A DNA stretch of 43,738 bases from WJMT01 sp964456985 (GTDB lineage Bacteria; Acidobacteriota; Aminicenantia; Aminicenantales; Aminicenantaceae). The translations under genes were made by a program, and so were the position numbers. The notes under the pieces were generated by a model that ran no database searches, was not told where the DNA came from, and worked only from the letters and a program-made list of their open reading frames with translations. The stretch spans positions 1-43,738 of the forward strand of contig CAYWDH010000022.1 in NCBI GenBank assembly GCA_964456985.1. The letters run 5' to 3'. Below are positions 25,560 through 34,532 of this stretch, in pieces; within the stretch, counting starts at the first letter, position 1; the number at the start of each line of letters is the position of its first letter.

Positions 25560-25877
25560 TATTCTCTCTCATTTAGTCGCGATTGACTTTTATTATTGTA
25601 AAAAAAACAAGGTCAATAGGAAAACATTTTTTTAAGCTCTTCCATAAGTTCAAGATTTTCTTTCACAACCACCATAAGTTTAATATTAAGTCTGGAGTTA
25701 TGTCAAAAAAAATTTTATTGAAGTCTTATTAGTGATATGTGGGTTTTGTGAAAACAATCAATAGAGAGCGAGAAAAGGGGTTGGATAATTTTTAAGAAAT
25801 CTCTTGACATATGCGCGAAATAAAACTAACCTATACGTACACTGATAGATTAAATAAAAGCGTACGTAAAGAAACAG
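25560..25877. other. Divergent intergenic region upstream of the MerR gene
   Basis: The left part is A+T-rich leader for the minus-strand membrane protein. The right part carries a TTGACA element (25804-25809) and two copies of a TACGTAC-like palindromic core. No small gene or RNA is visible. Confidence 0.45.
25804..25868 (+). promoter_or_regulatory. Promoter and palindromic operator candidates for the MerR/radical SAM genes
   Basis: TTGACA (25804-25809) is followed 17 bases later by TAACCT (25827-25832), a partial -10. Two copies of a CGTACG-centred element, TACGTAC at 25834-25840 and GTACGTA at 25862-25868, lie between this and the ATG at 25878. MerR regulators bind palindromes near their own promoters, so this is a likely autoregulatory site. 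A downstream location differs from the classical MerR site within the spacer. Confidence 0.45.
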
Positions 25878-26594
25878 ATGGATAAAAAAATGCTCTTGAA
25901 GGACGAATTTCTTGAAAAGTTGGGTTTAGCGGAATCAGAGCTTAAGGAATGGCAGGATTTAAAATTATTGATTCCAGATGGCGTGACAAGTGAAAATGTT
26001 GCTTTTTTTACGAACAGGAGCATAGATAGAGCTCAAAAGATCAAAGAACTGGTGAATATAGGCTATGGATTCAGGGAGATACAGCGAATCGTTAAGAAAG
26101 TAGGGCTTCCCGGGAGAGAAGGCCCGGAAGAGAGATCAGATAAGGTCAGTAAGTACTTGACCGTAGGGTTGCTTGCGGAACGGGTTGGAGTCAGCTCCCG
26201 GACCATCAAACACTGGGAGGATAAAGGGATCATTGAATCTGATATGCGAAGCGAGGGAGGATTCCGCCTTTTTTCGGAAATATACACTTACTTATGCAAA
26301 CTGATAAAGGATCTACAGCTGTTCGGATATTCACTTGAAGAGATAAAAGAGATATCTGATTTATTCAGGGATTTTCTGGCTATGGAAAAGAGCCTTGACC
26401 GTTATTCTTATGAGGAAAATGAAAAGAAATTTGATGTTATGCTGAAAAAAATCGATGAGTATTATGAAAAAATTGACTTGTTTAAAAAAGGGATCGAACG
26501 ATGGGATCAGCTTTTGACAAAAAAGAGAAAAGAGATCCTTTCTCTAAAACAGCAAAACAAAAAAAGAAAAGAATCAAAAGGCAGAAAGAAATGA
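25878..26594 (+). CDS. MerR-family regulator with two MerR-like DNA-binding domains
   Basis: The 238-residue product contains a clear MerR helix-turn-helix and wing at about residues 92-160 (TVGLLAERVGVSSRTIKHWEDKGII, split here as TVGLLAERVGVS and RTIKHWEDKG). Before it, residues 1-75 look like a second, diverged MerR unit (LEKLGLAESELKEW with a GYGFREIQRIVKK wing helix). A basic coiled coil follows. No cysteine metal site or cobalamin domain is seen, so the signal is unknown. Its stop overlaps the start of the radical SAM gene (ATGA). Confidence 0.75.
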   Translation: MDKKMLLKDEFLEKLGLAESELKEWQDLKLLIPDGVTSENVAFFTNRSIDRAQKIKELVNIGYGFREIQRIVKKVGLPGREGPEERSDKVSKYLTVGLLAERVGVSSRTIKHWEDKGIIESDMRSEGGFRLFSEIYTYLCKLIKDLQLFGYSLEEIKEISDLFRDFLAMEKSLDRYSYEENEKKFDVMLKKIDEYYEKIDLFKKGIERWDQLLTKKRKEILSLKQQNKKRKESKGRKK

Positions 26595-28018
26595 GTAAAA
26601 TCGTATTCATAGAACCCAAGGCACCGAACCTTCATATATATTCTCAGTTTAAACTACCAAGGCTCGGAATTTATATTCTGAGCGCTCTTATGAAGAAGAG
26701 AGGTTGGGATGTTGATGTGATATATGAAGAAACAGACAGGATTGATTTTTCCTGTTTGAGGTCAGCGGATCTGGTGGGCATTTCCACAATTACATCTACG
26801 GCTCCAAGAGCCTATATGATTGCGGACAGAGTGCGTGAGATCGGGACTCCGGTTGTAATGGGAGGGCCCCATGTGACGTTTTTATCAGAGGAAGCGCTCG
26901 AACACGCGGATTTTGTGATCCGGGGAGAAGGAGAGAAAGCCTTAATGGATTTCATTGATGCATGGGAAGGATACAGAGATTATTCTGAGGTGCCTAACCT
27001 GTCTTATAGAAAGGATGGGAGATCCTTTCATAATTCCAAAGGGCCGGTTATTGAGAATCTGGATGAGATACCCTTCCCGGATTTTGAGGGAAAATATACG
27101 GGAAGAGAGAAAACAAGAAGACAGATCATTCCTGTCCAGACATCAAGAGGCTGTCCCTTCAACTGCGAATTTTGTTCTGTGACAGGAATGTTCGGAAAAA
27201 AATTCAGGTTTCGCTCTACTCAGAATGTGATAAGAGAGCTTTGTTTTTACAATAGCAGGAGAAACCATATCTTTTTTTATGATGACAATTTTGCAGCAAA
27301 CCCAAAAAGACTCAAATCTCTTCTCGAAGAAATGATAAAGGAAGATTTTAAATTCGACTGGTCAACTCAGGTAAGAGTGGATATTGCCAAGGACAGAGAC
27401 CTGCTGAAGCTCATGTATAAGGCGGGATGCCGCCATCTTTACATTGGATTGGAATCCGTTAATCCGGATAGCCTTTTATCCATGAAAAAGAATCAGACTG
27501 TTGAGGAGATAGAAAGGGCAGTCAAAGTAATACAGAAACACAGGATACGTATTCACGGGATGTTTGTGTATGGTTTTGATGACGATGACTGGCAGACGGT
27601 TAAAAAGACCATTAAGTTTGCCAAAAAAGCAGGGATTTCTTCCACACAGTTTCTCATCCTCACTCCGCTTCCTGGTTCGAAATTTTATAAGAGAGTTGTT
27701 TCTCAGGGGAGGCTCCTTTTCAAAGACTGGTCACTTTATGACGCCCATCATGTGGTTTTTCGACCCGCTAAATTCACTTTGTTAGCTCTTCAGAAAGCTC
27801 AGATAATGAGTCACAAAAAGTTTTATTCTGTAAAAAGGTCTGTAAAAAGATTTTTTCAGTTTAGATGGTTTGAGGTGGCCATCAGTCATTATGCCCGGAA
27901 ACTCAACAGGCTGTGGGAAAAAAAGAACCAGACATTTCTTAAAGTCATGGACATTCTGACGAGCAAAAAGAATGCCAGTGTAAAATTTGATTTCAAACAA
28001 AATATTAGGCTGGATTAA
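26591..28018 (+). CDS. B12-binding-domain radical SAM protein
   Basis: The open frame extends to 26501, but the ATG at 26591 overlaps the MerR stop and begins the natural fold (SKIVFIEPKAPNLHIY). The 475-residue product has an N-terminal B12-binding-like Rossmann domain (about 1-140) with VMGGPHVTF and IRGEGEKAL. The radical SAM motif CPFNCEFC follows at about residue 185, binding [4Fe-4S], and then the LYIGLESVNPDSL and GMFVYGFDDDD strands. The DxHxxG loop that binds the lower face of cobalamin is not seen, so cobalamin use is doubtful. Related enzymes methylate or rearrange lipids and peptides. It converges with the beta-barrel gene, overlapping by four bases. Confidence 0.8.
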   Translation: MSKIVFIEPKAPNLHIYSQFKLPRLGIYILSALMKKRGWDVDVIYEETDRIDFSCLRSADLVGISTITSTAPRAYMIADRVREIGTPVVMGGPHVTFLSEEALEHADFVIRGEGEKALMDFIDAWEGYRDYSEVPNLSYRKDGRSFHNSKGPVIENLDEIPFPDFEGKYTGREKTRRQIIPVQTSRGCPFNCEFCSVTGMFGKKFRFRSTQNVIRELCFYNSRRNHIFFYDDNFAANPKRLKSLLEEMIKEDFKFDWSTQVRVDIAKDRDLLKLMYKAGCRHLYIGLESVNPDSLLSMKKNQTVEEIERAVKVIQKHRIRIHGMFVYGFDDDDWQTVKKTIKFAKKAGISSTQFLILTPLPGSKFYKRVVSQGRLLFKDWSLYDAHHVVFRPAKFTLLALQKAQIMSHKKFYSVKRSVKRFFQFRWFEVAISHYARKLNRLWEKKNQTFLKVMDILTSKKNASVKFDFKQNIRLD

Positions 28019-28641
28019 AATGTGTACACAATACCTGCTGACAAACAGATGGCTGATTGAGGTTCCTCCTGATCCATATATTGATAGCGGGTGTTCAATA
28101 AAAAGCCTAACACGGGATTGAAGTAAATTTTCAGTCCTAATCCGGCAAAAGCGGTTAGGAAGTATTTTTTTTCTGGCGGTTCTATTTCCGTTTCATATCC
28201 GTATTGAGAGACATAAGTTTTCATTTCAGGATTCAAAGCATAGCTCAAACCTATGCCTGTATTCATAAAAAGAGCAAGTTTCTGATTCTTTAGGAAGTCA
28301 ACTCCTAGCGTTAAAAATCCTGAGGCATATTTGTATGTGTTGATCTTGACTGTGTCATTATCAGATGTATCGGTCAAAATGGTTGTTCCGCTCAGATTGT
28401 AGTGGGCTTCTAAACCAAAAAAAACTGGTTTTATGCTGGTTGTAAATCCCAATCCAAATCCCATAGTGGAGAAAGAGGAGGCAACCGGAAAATCATTTTC
28501 TCCTTCTTTGTAACTGTCTTCAGAGCCAGTCGCTCCCATGAAATTAATCTTTCCGAGAATGTAAAGATCATTGCGGCTGAATCCGAGACTTGACATGAGA
28601 AAGAGTAAAAAAATGAATATGACTGCTCTGGAAAGTTTCAT
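28015..28641 (-). CDS. Outer-membrane beta-barrel protein
   Basis: The 208-residue product has a signal peptide (about 1-22). It continues as alternating amphipathic strands with aromatic girdles, such as FGLGFTTSIKPVFFGLEAHY and NPVLGFLLNTRYQYMDQEE, and ends in a C-terminal aromatic (YTF), the usual barrel-assembly signal. This indicates a small porin-like or OmpA-barrel-type protein. It follows the papain-like protease gene after 14 bases on the minus strand and is likely co-transcribed. A specific function cannot be read. Confidence 0.75.
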   Translation of the reverse strand: MKLSRAVIFIFLLFLMSSLGFSRNDLYILGKINFMGATGSEDSYKEGENDFPVASSFSTMGFGLGFTTSIKPVFFGLEAHYNLSGTTILTDTSDNDTVKINTYKYASGFLTLGVDFLKNQKLALFMNTGIGLSYALNPEMKTYVSQYGYETEIEPPEKKYFLTAFAGLGLKIYFNPVLGFLLNTRYQYMDQEEPQSAICLSAGIVYTF

Positions 28642-28655
28642 TTATTAATCCTTTC

Positions 28656-29966
28656 TTAAAATTTCCCTTTTCCTTTTTTTATGTTTATTACCGTGATTTG
28701 ACCTGTAGTGGAACTTTCGAAAATACCGTCTGTTACTGTAAAGAGCAGCTGGTATTCGCCGGATTGAGTGTATGAAGGGGTCCATGAAAAGCGTCCTGAG
28801 GAAGAGTTGAGTGACGCTCCGTCAGGAAGATTGGAACAGGAGAAAGTCAGTGTATCGCCGTCAGGATCGCTTGCGATGACAGTGAATGACAGATCCTGGC
28901 CTTCTTTTACACTTTGGTCAGTAATATTATTGATTTGAGGGGGACTGTTGGCAATAGAAACATTCCATGCTTTAAGGACCCATGTTCCTCCCTCACATTC
29001 TCCCATCCTGATTCTAAAGTAGCCATTTTCTCCCCAGTTCGTTCCCCAGGAATTTTTACATATCCAGTAATTTTGAGCCGTATCATATCCGACAAGAACC
29101 ACCAAATGGCCACCTTCGTAAGAGGCACCGGCTGTTTTTTCATAAATTCCTGAAGTGTAGTAGTAAAAATCATCGTAGACTTCCATAAAAAACACTATGG
29201 GTCCGCTTTGGAGAGAATTCTTAACAGCATATCTGTCTTCACTATAAGTCGTAACCCAGCCCCAACTTCCTATTTTAAATAACTTTTCATACCAGTCACT
29301 GCAGAGCTGACATGGGATATTAAGGGCTTCATAGGGGAAACACTCTTCAGTAACGACCCCATTTGTTTCCATATAATCAAAAGATTTCCATGCATATCCT
29401 CCGTCGCAGTCTCCCGCACTGGAACAGGAAATCAGGTCCTGTTCGGAAAGGTCCGGGGAGGTGAGGGCGGAAGTGGCTGCTTTGCTGGCCAATTTTTTGA
29501 TTGTTGTCAGAAATTCAGACAGCTTTGTGCTGTTGTTTGATGAAAAAGACGCCGGTGAGTACAGGTTGTTTTCTGTGTTGTATCTTGCCTCAACAGCTCC
29601 GCAGGCTGCAAAGGCCCAGCAGCTGCCGCAGTCTCCCTGGTTTTTGACTGATGTCAAATAATTACGGTTGTTTTTATCGCTCCAGTCGATATAATTGGGG
29701 AGCGCTGGTTTTTCCTTTATCGTAATGATTTTTTCTGGCTCTGCATAGAGAGGCCTAAAGGCGCCCAGCCTGTGTTTCCTCTCTTCAGGAAGAAGTTGAG
29801 AAAGGGATGTTTTCCCTGCTTTCCACTCCAATCCTTGTGCCTGTATCTGTATGTTTATTCTGTTTATGTCATCTTGAGATGTGTTTTTATTAAATGGGAA
29901 TCCGAATACAAGGAAAGAAAATCCAAGGAGAAGCAGGAGAGAAACAGTTAGTTTTGTTTTTTTCAT
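28656..29966 (-). CDS. Secreted C1A (papain-type) cysteine protease with Ig-like C-terminal domain
   Basis: The 436-residue product has a signal peptide (1-23), a short propeptide and a papain-type domain from about residue 90 to 335. Gln110 and Cys116 lie in NQGDCGSCWAF, His287 in GGHLVVLVGY and Asn305 in KNSWGTNWG: a complete catalytic set. Residues 343-432 form a cadherin/He-PIG-like Ig domain (DPDGDTLTFSC, FSWTPSYTQSGEYQL), probably for binding or spacing. GGAGGAG precedes the start. The gene heads a minus-strand pair with the beta-barrel gene. It should degrade proteins outside the cell. Confidence 0.9.
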   Translation of the reverse strand: MKKTKLTVSLLLLLGFSFLVFGFPFNKNTSQDDINRINIQIQAQGLEWKAGKTSLSQLLPEERKHRLGAFRPLYAEPEKIITIKEKPALPNYIDWSDKNNRNYLTSVKNQGDCGSCWAFAACGAVEARYNTENNLYSPASFSSNNSTKLSEFLTTIKKLASKAATSALTSPDLSEQDLISCSSAGDCDGGYAWKSFDYMETNGVVTEECFPYEALNIPCQLCSDWYEKLFKIGSWGWVTTYSEDRYAVKNSLQSGPIVFFMEVYDDFYYYTSGIYEKTAGASYEGGHLVVLVGYDTAQNYWICKNSWGTNWGENGYFRIRMGECEGGTWVLKAWNVSIANSPPQINNITDQSVKEGQDLSFTVIASDPDGDTLTFSCSNLPDGASLNSSSGRFSWTPSYTQSGEYQLLFTVTDGIFESSTTGQITVINIKKGKGKF

Positions 29967-30016
29967 ATTCTCCTCCTTTATAACCAGTTTAATGCTTTAT
30001 TTAAAAAAACAACATG

Positions 30017-30820
30017 TTAATGTTTCTTAAGAATACCCGCTGTTCCATAAATAAGAATAAGTATCGAAGCGATCTGAATGAGCCTCAGGTTGTTTCCGAA
30101 TACAAAATAAGAGCAGAGGACCGGATAAATGATGGATGCCGAATACTGTACCGGGCCGACCAGCATCATACGTCCCATTTTATAGGAAACCTGAAGAGTA
30201 ATAAAGGCGCTGATTGAGAAGAAGAGATAGAGATAAAGATAAGGAGAAGTGAGATACCGGCTTATATTGAACCCTGAAAAAGTCACCAATGTTTTTATGT
30301 AAACGATGATCATTCCGGTTGAGATTCCTGAAACGCCTGCAAACAGAATTGTTTTCAACCTTTTTGAAACAGGTTTTAGAAAAGCTGGAATAATGATGAA
30401 CAAGGGCAGTAAAGAGGCGGAAATAAGGTAAGGTAGTTTAACGATATCCCGGTCGTTTTTCAGTTCGAAAATATTCAATGATATTATCGAGATGAATATC
30501 ACCAGGGAAAAGATGAAATCGGATTTAAACAGGCTTTCTTTGAGAACGGAATGGGAAAGGAAGACAAGAACCACGACTCCCCAACCTGCAAATGCAGATA
30601 CAATGTGAGGTTCAAGATATTTTAGGGCAACGGCATTGGGAACGATGTAGCTGTTCATGATGACGAAGCCTGTCACCCAAGTAAAAATGTTTTTGTAATA
30701 TTTTCTATCTTTTTTCCCTTTATAGCCTATCCAGGATATACCCTTTTTCATCAAGACGAAGCCGCTGGAAAGAAGTGTGTAAGCCAGAACAGCCAGAAAA
30801 ATACTGAACCCGAAAGTCAT
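30017..30820 (-). CDS. EamA/DMT-type membrane transporter
   Basis: The 267-residue product consists of eight to ten membrane helices in two halves, with charged loops such as KKGISWIGYKGKKDRKYY between the first two helices. This fits the drug/metabolite transporter (EamA-like) superfamily, which moves metabolites or amino acids across the inner membrane. The start has no clear ribosome binding site. A candidate terminator of the small membrane-protein gene lies just upstream. The substrate is not predictable. Confidence 0.65.
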   Translation of the reverse strand: MTFGFSIFLAVLAYTLLSSGFVLMKKGISWIGYKGKKDRKYYKNIFTWVTGFVIMNSYIVPNAVALKYLEPHIVSAFAGWGVVVLVFLSHSVLKESLFKSDFIFSLVIFISIISLNIFELKNDRDIVKLPYLISASLLPLFIIIPAFLKPVSKRLKTILFAGVSGISTGMIIVYIKTLVTFSGFNISRYLTSPYLYLYLFFSISAFITLQVSYKMGRMMLVGPVQYSASIIYPVLCSYFVFGNNLRLIQIASILILIYGTAGILKKH

Positions 30821-30847
30821 TGATAAAAAACAAAAGAAGGAAAACCT

Positions 30848-30887
30848 GCAGCAGCGCCACGGACATCAGCCATCCCGCGGCTGTTGC
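30848..30887 (-). terminator. Possible intrinsic terminator of the small membrane-protein gene
   Basis: On the minus strand, GCAACAGC pairs with GCTGCTGC (one mismatch) around a GC-rich loop, and a T-rich run follows (complement of 30825-30846). It lies between the 76-residue gene and the transporter gene, so it may separate their transcripts. The stem has internal mismatches. Confidence 0.4.
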
Positions 30888-30908
30888 ATAAAAAGGTCCC
30901 TTTTAAAT

Positions 30909-31139
30909 TTATCTGGAGAGATTTATCCCGATACCCAGCAGAATGACAAAAACAACCAGGTAAAAAACAACCGCGATTGCCATCCAGGCAAGGCTTGCTT
31001 TAGCCCAGTTAGCTTTGCTTGTTTTTGTGTTGGACCCAAAACCCCAGACAAAAAGAAGAACAAGATTGACGATGGGAATCGCCATTAAGAAAAGAGTTAA
31101 AAACCAGTCTCCGAAAGTGACTTCTTTCTGCTCTTCCAT
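30909..31139 (-). CDS. Small two-helix membrane protein
   Basis: The 76-residue product has two long hydrophobic segments (about residues 13-31 and 48-72) joined by a short Asn/Lys/Thr loop (SNTKTSKANW). AGGAGG lies just upstream of the ATG, which supports a real gene. I cannot name a family or function. It stands by itself on the minus strand, with a possible terminator behind it. Confidence 0.7.
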   Translation of the reverse strand: MEEQKEVTFGDWFLTLFLMAIPIVNLVLLFVWGFGSNTKTSKANWAKASLAWMAIAVVFYLVVFVILLGIGINLSR

Positions 31140-31316
31140 TCCGTTACCTCCTAAATATTATTTTGATAACCTGACATTCGGTTTCTTCTTTTATCTTATA
31201 TTCCTTATTGTTGTATCAATACAGATGCTGCTGTTTTAACGAGAAGTCAAAAATAGGTTATATTTCCCTGGAACAAAAATCAATATTTTTTTTATAAAGA
31301 AAGAGATTTTTACTTT

Positions 31317-33074
31317 TTATCTTCCTGAAGGTTCCAGCTTTTCATATGTTATGAGAGCTTTTATCCATTTCTCTGAAAAAGAAAGGCGCCGCACTCTTCT
31401 TTGTTCGACATCGTAGATACGGAAATGGTTGTATTTGACAAGAAGCCTGTCGCCAAGTTTCCACCAGGCTTCAATGGTTCTTAGGGCGTTGGAATTTGAG
31501 TAATCAGTGAGGAATTTTTCTGCAAGAAGCGGGTCTTTCTCATAGAGTTTATGAGCTGTTTCCTCAATAGACGGAGTATTTTCTATGGCTCCGTCTTCCC
31601 ATATCTGTATTTCTTTTTTCACATCCTCTATGGCGTATGAATACATCACCTGAGTGTGAAAATCCACATAATCAAAAGCCCAGCGGGCAGAATTTCTGTT
31701 AAATTCCCAGTGGTCTCCAATACTGAAGGATTCAGGGATCTCTGTTATCCCTGCATAAAGAGGCATATAGCAGGAAGTGTCCTGGGCACCGAAAGCAAGC
31801 CACACAACCCCCCCTATTGCGTCAGGAAGCCAGTTTCTGCACACAGTGATAGTAGTGTATTCAACATTATTTACAGAAATGCACCGGGGGTTGTTGTAAC
31901 GTTCTCCATTGAATCGAAAACCCTGGAAAAGGTTGGGATTGCTGAAAGGGCCTGATTTGATTCCTTCTGAAGGATCGTATCGGGTTCCTTGATATTTATC
32001 CCGTGTGATATCCATCACATTTTTAAGCGAAATCTTTTTATCCGGTTTCACTGAGAACGGAAGTTCCATATTCGGTGTGTCAGGACTGAAATTTTTGGAA
32101 GGAGCGACGAGGTCAAAGAATCTCCACAGCCGGCCTCTCCGGCCTCCACTGGATTGGGCGCTTCCTTCAGAAGGCGAATAGGCTTTTTTCCAGTTGAAGG
32201 GCCGGCTGCTTTCCGGGTCATAATAACCGTGTTTGACAGCAAAGGAAATAATGTTCGGAGATGTCAGAAACATATCTTTGTTGTTTGGATCGACTTCTCC
32301 TATCCTGGATTCATTAGGGCAGACGCTCACATGGTCGTCAGGAACTCTCTGAGCGCACCAGACTGCACCCGGTTCCCTACTCTCTGGTGTCCATAAAGGC
32401 CCTACAGGCATGATTTCGAAAATCCAGGCTTCTTCAGGATCTGCGACCGCAAGCATCTCTCCACTGTCATGGAAACCATAACCGTATTTTTCGGCAAGGG
32501 AACCCATGAGTTGTATAGCCTCGCGTGCTGTCTGGCATCTTTCCATGGCAATAAGGGTCAGCATGGTTATATCCATCCTGGCAGCCGGGGTGGGATTTCT
32601 CATCTCTCTCTTGCAGCCTATGGAGGACTCTCCCATAGCCAGCTGGTGTTCATTCATGTACCCGAACACTCCATGGAGATATGAATAAGTATGGGTGACC
32701 TGAGGGATATCCAATCCTGTATAGCCCTCATGAAAGGTCCTGTTCCATTTCCCTCCCTGTTCAGGAGGCCATGTCTTTATTTGGTTTATGTGATAAATCT
32801 TTCTTACTTCTTCTGGTCCGTGTTCGGCAGCAGGGACATGATGCCAGGTCCAGTCGCATATCCCGCAGTCAGCCGTATGGGTCGTCATTACAGAGCCGTC
32901 TGTAGAAGCATTTTTACCGACAAGGATGGAAGTGCATCCTGTTGCCAGGAAGCTTTCCATATCTCCGTCTTTTTTTGGTGCAATCAGAGATGGCGCTGAG
33001 AGAAGAAGACACACACATGTAAGAAGAGACAGCAATAGGATCCATTTATAAGCAGTTGTCTTTTTTTGTTTCAC
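31317..33074 (-). CDS. C69 family Cys dipeptidase
   Basis: The 585-residue product has a signal peptide (about 10-32), then the C69 nucleophile Cys47 in ATGCTSILVGKNAS, which becomes the N terminus after autocleavage, and TADCGICDWTWHH. It follows the Ntn-hydrolase dipeptidase family, which cleaves dipeptides and small peptides. It is exported. The start is a GTG with GGGAGG six bases upstream; an overlapping ATG is out of frame. It lies 22 bases downstream of the racemase gene, so the two probably form one operon. Confidence 0.85.
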   Translation of the reverse strand: MKQKKTTAYKWILLLSLLTCVCLLLSAPSLIAPKKDGDMESFLATGCTSILVGKNASTDGSVMTTHTADCGICDWTWHHVPAAEHGPEEVRKIYHINQIKTWPPEQGGKWNRTFHEGYTGLDIPQVTHTYSYLHGVFGYMNEHQLAMGESSIGCKREMRNPTPAARMDITMLTLIAMERCQTAREAIQLMGSLAEKYGYGFHDSGEMLAVADPEEAWIFEIMPVGPLWTPESREPGAVWCAQRVPDDHVSVCPNESRIGEVDPNNKDMFLTSPNIISFAVKHGYYDPESSRPFNWKKAYSPSEGSAQSSGGRRGRLWRFFDLVAPSKNFSPDTPNMELPFSVKPDKKISLKNVMDITRDKYQGTRYDPSEGIKSGPFSNPNLFQGFRFNGERYNNPRCISVNNVEYTTITVCRNWLPDAIGGVVWLAFGAQDTSCYMPLYAGITEIPESFSIGDHWEFNRNSARWAFDYVDFHTQVMYSYAIEDVKKEIQIWEDGAIENTPSIEETAHKLYEKDPLLAEKFLTDYSNSNALRTIEAWWKLGDRLLVKYNHFRIYDVEQRRVRRLSFSEKWIKALITYEKLEPSGR

Positions 33075-33096
33075 ATTAAACCTCCCTTGAAATTTT

Positions 33097-33819
33097 TTAT
33101 CTTGTGCTGTATCCGGCTTCTTTTAAAGCAGCTGTTACGGTTATATGCATGGGTTCAATGTACGGAACATTTATATCTTCGGACTTAAGAACCAGCGGGA
33201 TCTCAGTGCATCCTGCTATGACAGCCTCAGCCCCTTTATTTATGAGAGCAATAGCGGCCCTGACAATGCTCTCTCTACTTATCCCGGACTTATATCCGGC
33301 TTTTATTCCTTTTTTTCCGAATATAGCGTCCATAACGATTTTCTGTTCGTTTTCATCAGGAGTTATCAACCGGATCCCTTTTTCTTCAAAAGCGCTGTGG
33401 AAAATACCTGATTTGATGGTGCCGCTGCTGGATAAAAGGCCTGCCTTTTGAATCCCTGGAATATGTGTTTTGGCCCATTTGACCGCTTCATCGAGAAGGC
33501 TTATGAATCTAAAGTCCTCTTCTTTCATAACATCTTTTATAAAATAATGCGCTGTGACACAGGGCATGACAATAATATCAGCGCCCGCATTTTGAAGGAG
33601 GGATATGCCTTTTATAAGGTAGGGGACGGGATTTTCACCCTGTTTAAAGATGGCATCGGTCCTGGGTGGTATCTCGGGATTGCTGAAAATGATTATTTTC
33701 GGGTGATCCTGGTCTTTTTCTGTTTTTGCTTCCTTGATAAAAAGGTTGAACATAAAGGCCGTGGCTTCAGGTCCCATCCCCCCAAGTATCCCTATGGTTT
33801 TCTTTTTCTTATCGTGCAT
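33097..33819 (-). CDS. Aspartate/glutamate racemase family protein
   Basis: The frame reaches 33870, but the duplicated copy downstream shows that homology begins at the ATG at 33819, giving 240 residues. The motifs are GILGGMGPEAT at the start, Cys87 in MPCVTAHYF and Cys204 in AGCTEIPLVL, the two-cysteine site of Asp/Glu racemases. At position 88, Val replaces the Asn of the usual PCNTAH motif. The enzyme interconverts L- and D-acidic amino acids in the cytoplasm. It precedes the C69 dipeptidase gene and is divergent from the duplicated membrane-protein gene. Confidence 0.83.
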   Translation of the reverse strand: MHDKKKKTIGILGGMGPEATAFMFNLFIKEAKTEKDQDHPKIIIFSNPEIPPRTDAIFKQGENPVPYLIKGISLLQNAGADIIVMPCVTAHYFIKDVMKEEDFRFISLLDEAVKWAKTHIPGIQKAGLLSSSGTIKSGIFHSAFEEKGIRLITPDENEQKIVMDAIFGKKGIKAGYKSGISRESIVRAAIALINKGAEAVIAGCTEIPLVLKSEDINVPYIEPMHITVTAALKEAGYSTR

Positions 33820-33886
33820 TTTGATCCCAGCTAAGTCTATACAAATACCACAAAGTAATACTCCGGTCAATCAGTCCTAAAAAAAA

Positions 33887-33914
33887 TTGACACGCTTCTT
33901 TATTTTGATATAAT
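33887..33914 (+). promoter_or_regulatory. Consensus sigma70 promoter of the copy A gene
   Basis: TTGACA (33887-33892) and TATAAT (33909-33914), both perfect, are separated by 16 bases. They lie about 50 bases upstream of the ATG at 33966. Confidence 0.75.
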
Positions 33915-33965
33915 TATTCAGAAAACGGGATAAAGAATCTAATGGACTTATTAAAAGGAGGGAAC

Positions 33966-34532
33966 ATGAAAAAGAGTGCTGTTATTTTTCTTGTGATAGC
34001 TTTTGTTCAATTTATCACAATTCCTGTGTTTGCTACGGATTCAAATCTGTCAGATAATGACAATGTGAGGGCCCGGGAATTTTCTTTGAAAACCGATTAC
34101 ACAAAAAGAGCCAACATGAGAGCTGTTTTTTTCCCTTTGAGCGGGTCCTTAGCGGATGGGACTGCTTTTGCCCAGGAGGCGGCGGAAGAAACCTCACCTG
34201 ATGAAGAGATTCGTTCACTTAAGAAAAAAAAGACCGGCTATTTGATAGGCTCCATAGCCCTTTTAGCTGTAGGTGGGCTCTGTATTTATCAGTACACTCA
34301 AGTTGATGCCAAAAGGGGAGAACGCCCGGGTGTATCAGAAGGAGGAGAATCAGGCAGTGTATCCTTTGGAGTGCAAGCGCTTTGGATCGCTCTCGGTGCT
34401 GTTTCGATTGCCATCGGTGCCGCTCTTATCGCCCAATATGCTAAGACAAACAAGGCCATAAAAGCCAGGGAAAAAGAGCTTGAAAATTTATCCCGGGCTC
34501 AGCAGAGGCTGGCACAGGCTGTTAACAGGTAA
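33966..34532 (+). CDS. Duplicated exported two-helix protein, copy A
   Basis: The 188-residue product starts with a signal peptide (KKSAVIFLVIAFVQF). An acidic/basic stretch follows, with SLKTDYTKRANMRAVFFP and a lysine-rich SLKKKKTGY, then two membrane helices (about 85-105 and 125-150) and a coiled-coil tail with EKELENLSRAQQRLAQ. AGGAGGGAAC precedes the ATG. I do not recognise the family. It is one of two nearly identical genes made by a recent duplication, each with its own consensus promoter, which suggests selection for higher dosage. Confidence 0.78.
   Translation: MKKSAVIFLVIAFVQFITIPVFATDSNLSDNDNVRAREFSLKTDYTKRANMRAVFFPLSGSLADGTAFAQEAAEETSPDEEIRSLKKKKTGYLIGSIALLAVGGLCIYQYTQVDAKRGERPGVSEGGESGSVSFGVQALWIALGAVSIAIGAALIAQYAKTNKAIKAREKELENLSRAQQRLAQAVNR

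Noticed and set aside
26501..26590. Upstream extension of the radical SAM protein
   Set aside because: The extra 30 residues are basic shadow of the MerR tail; the ATGA overlap at 26591 and the start of the B12-binding fold fit better.
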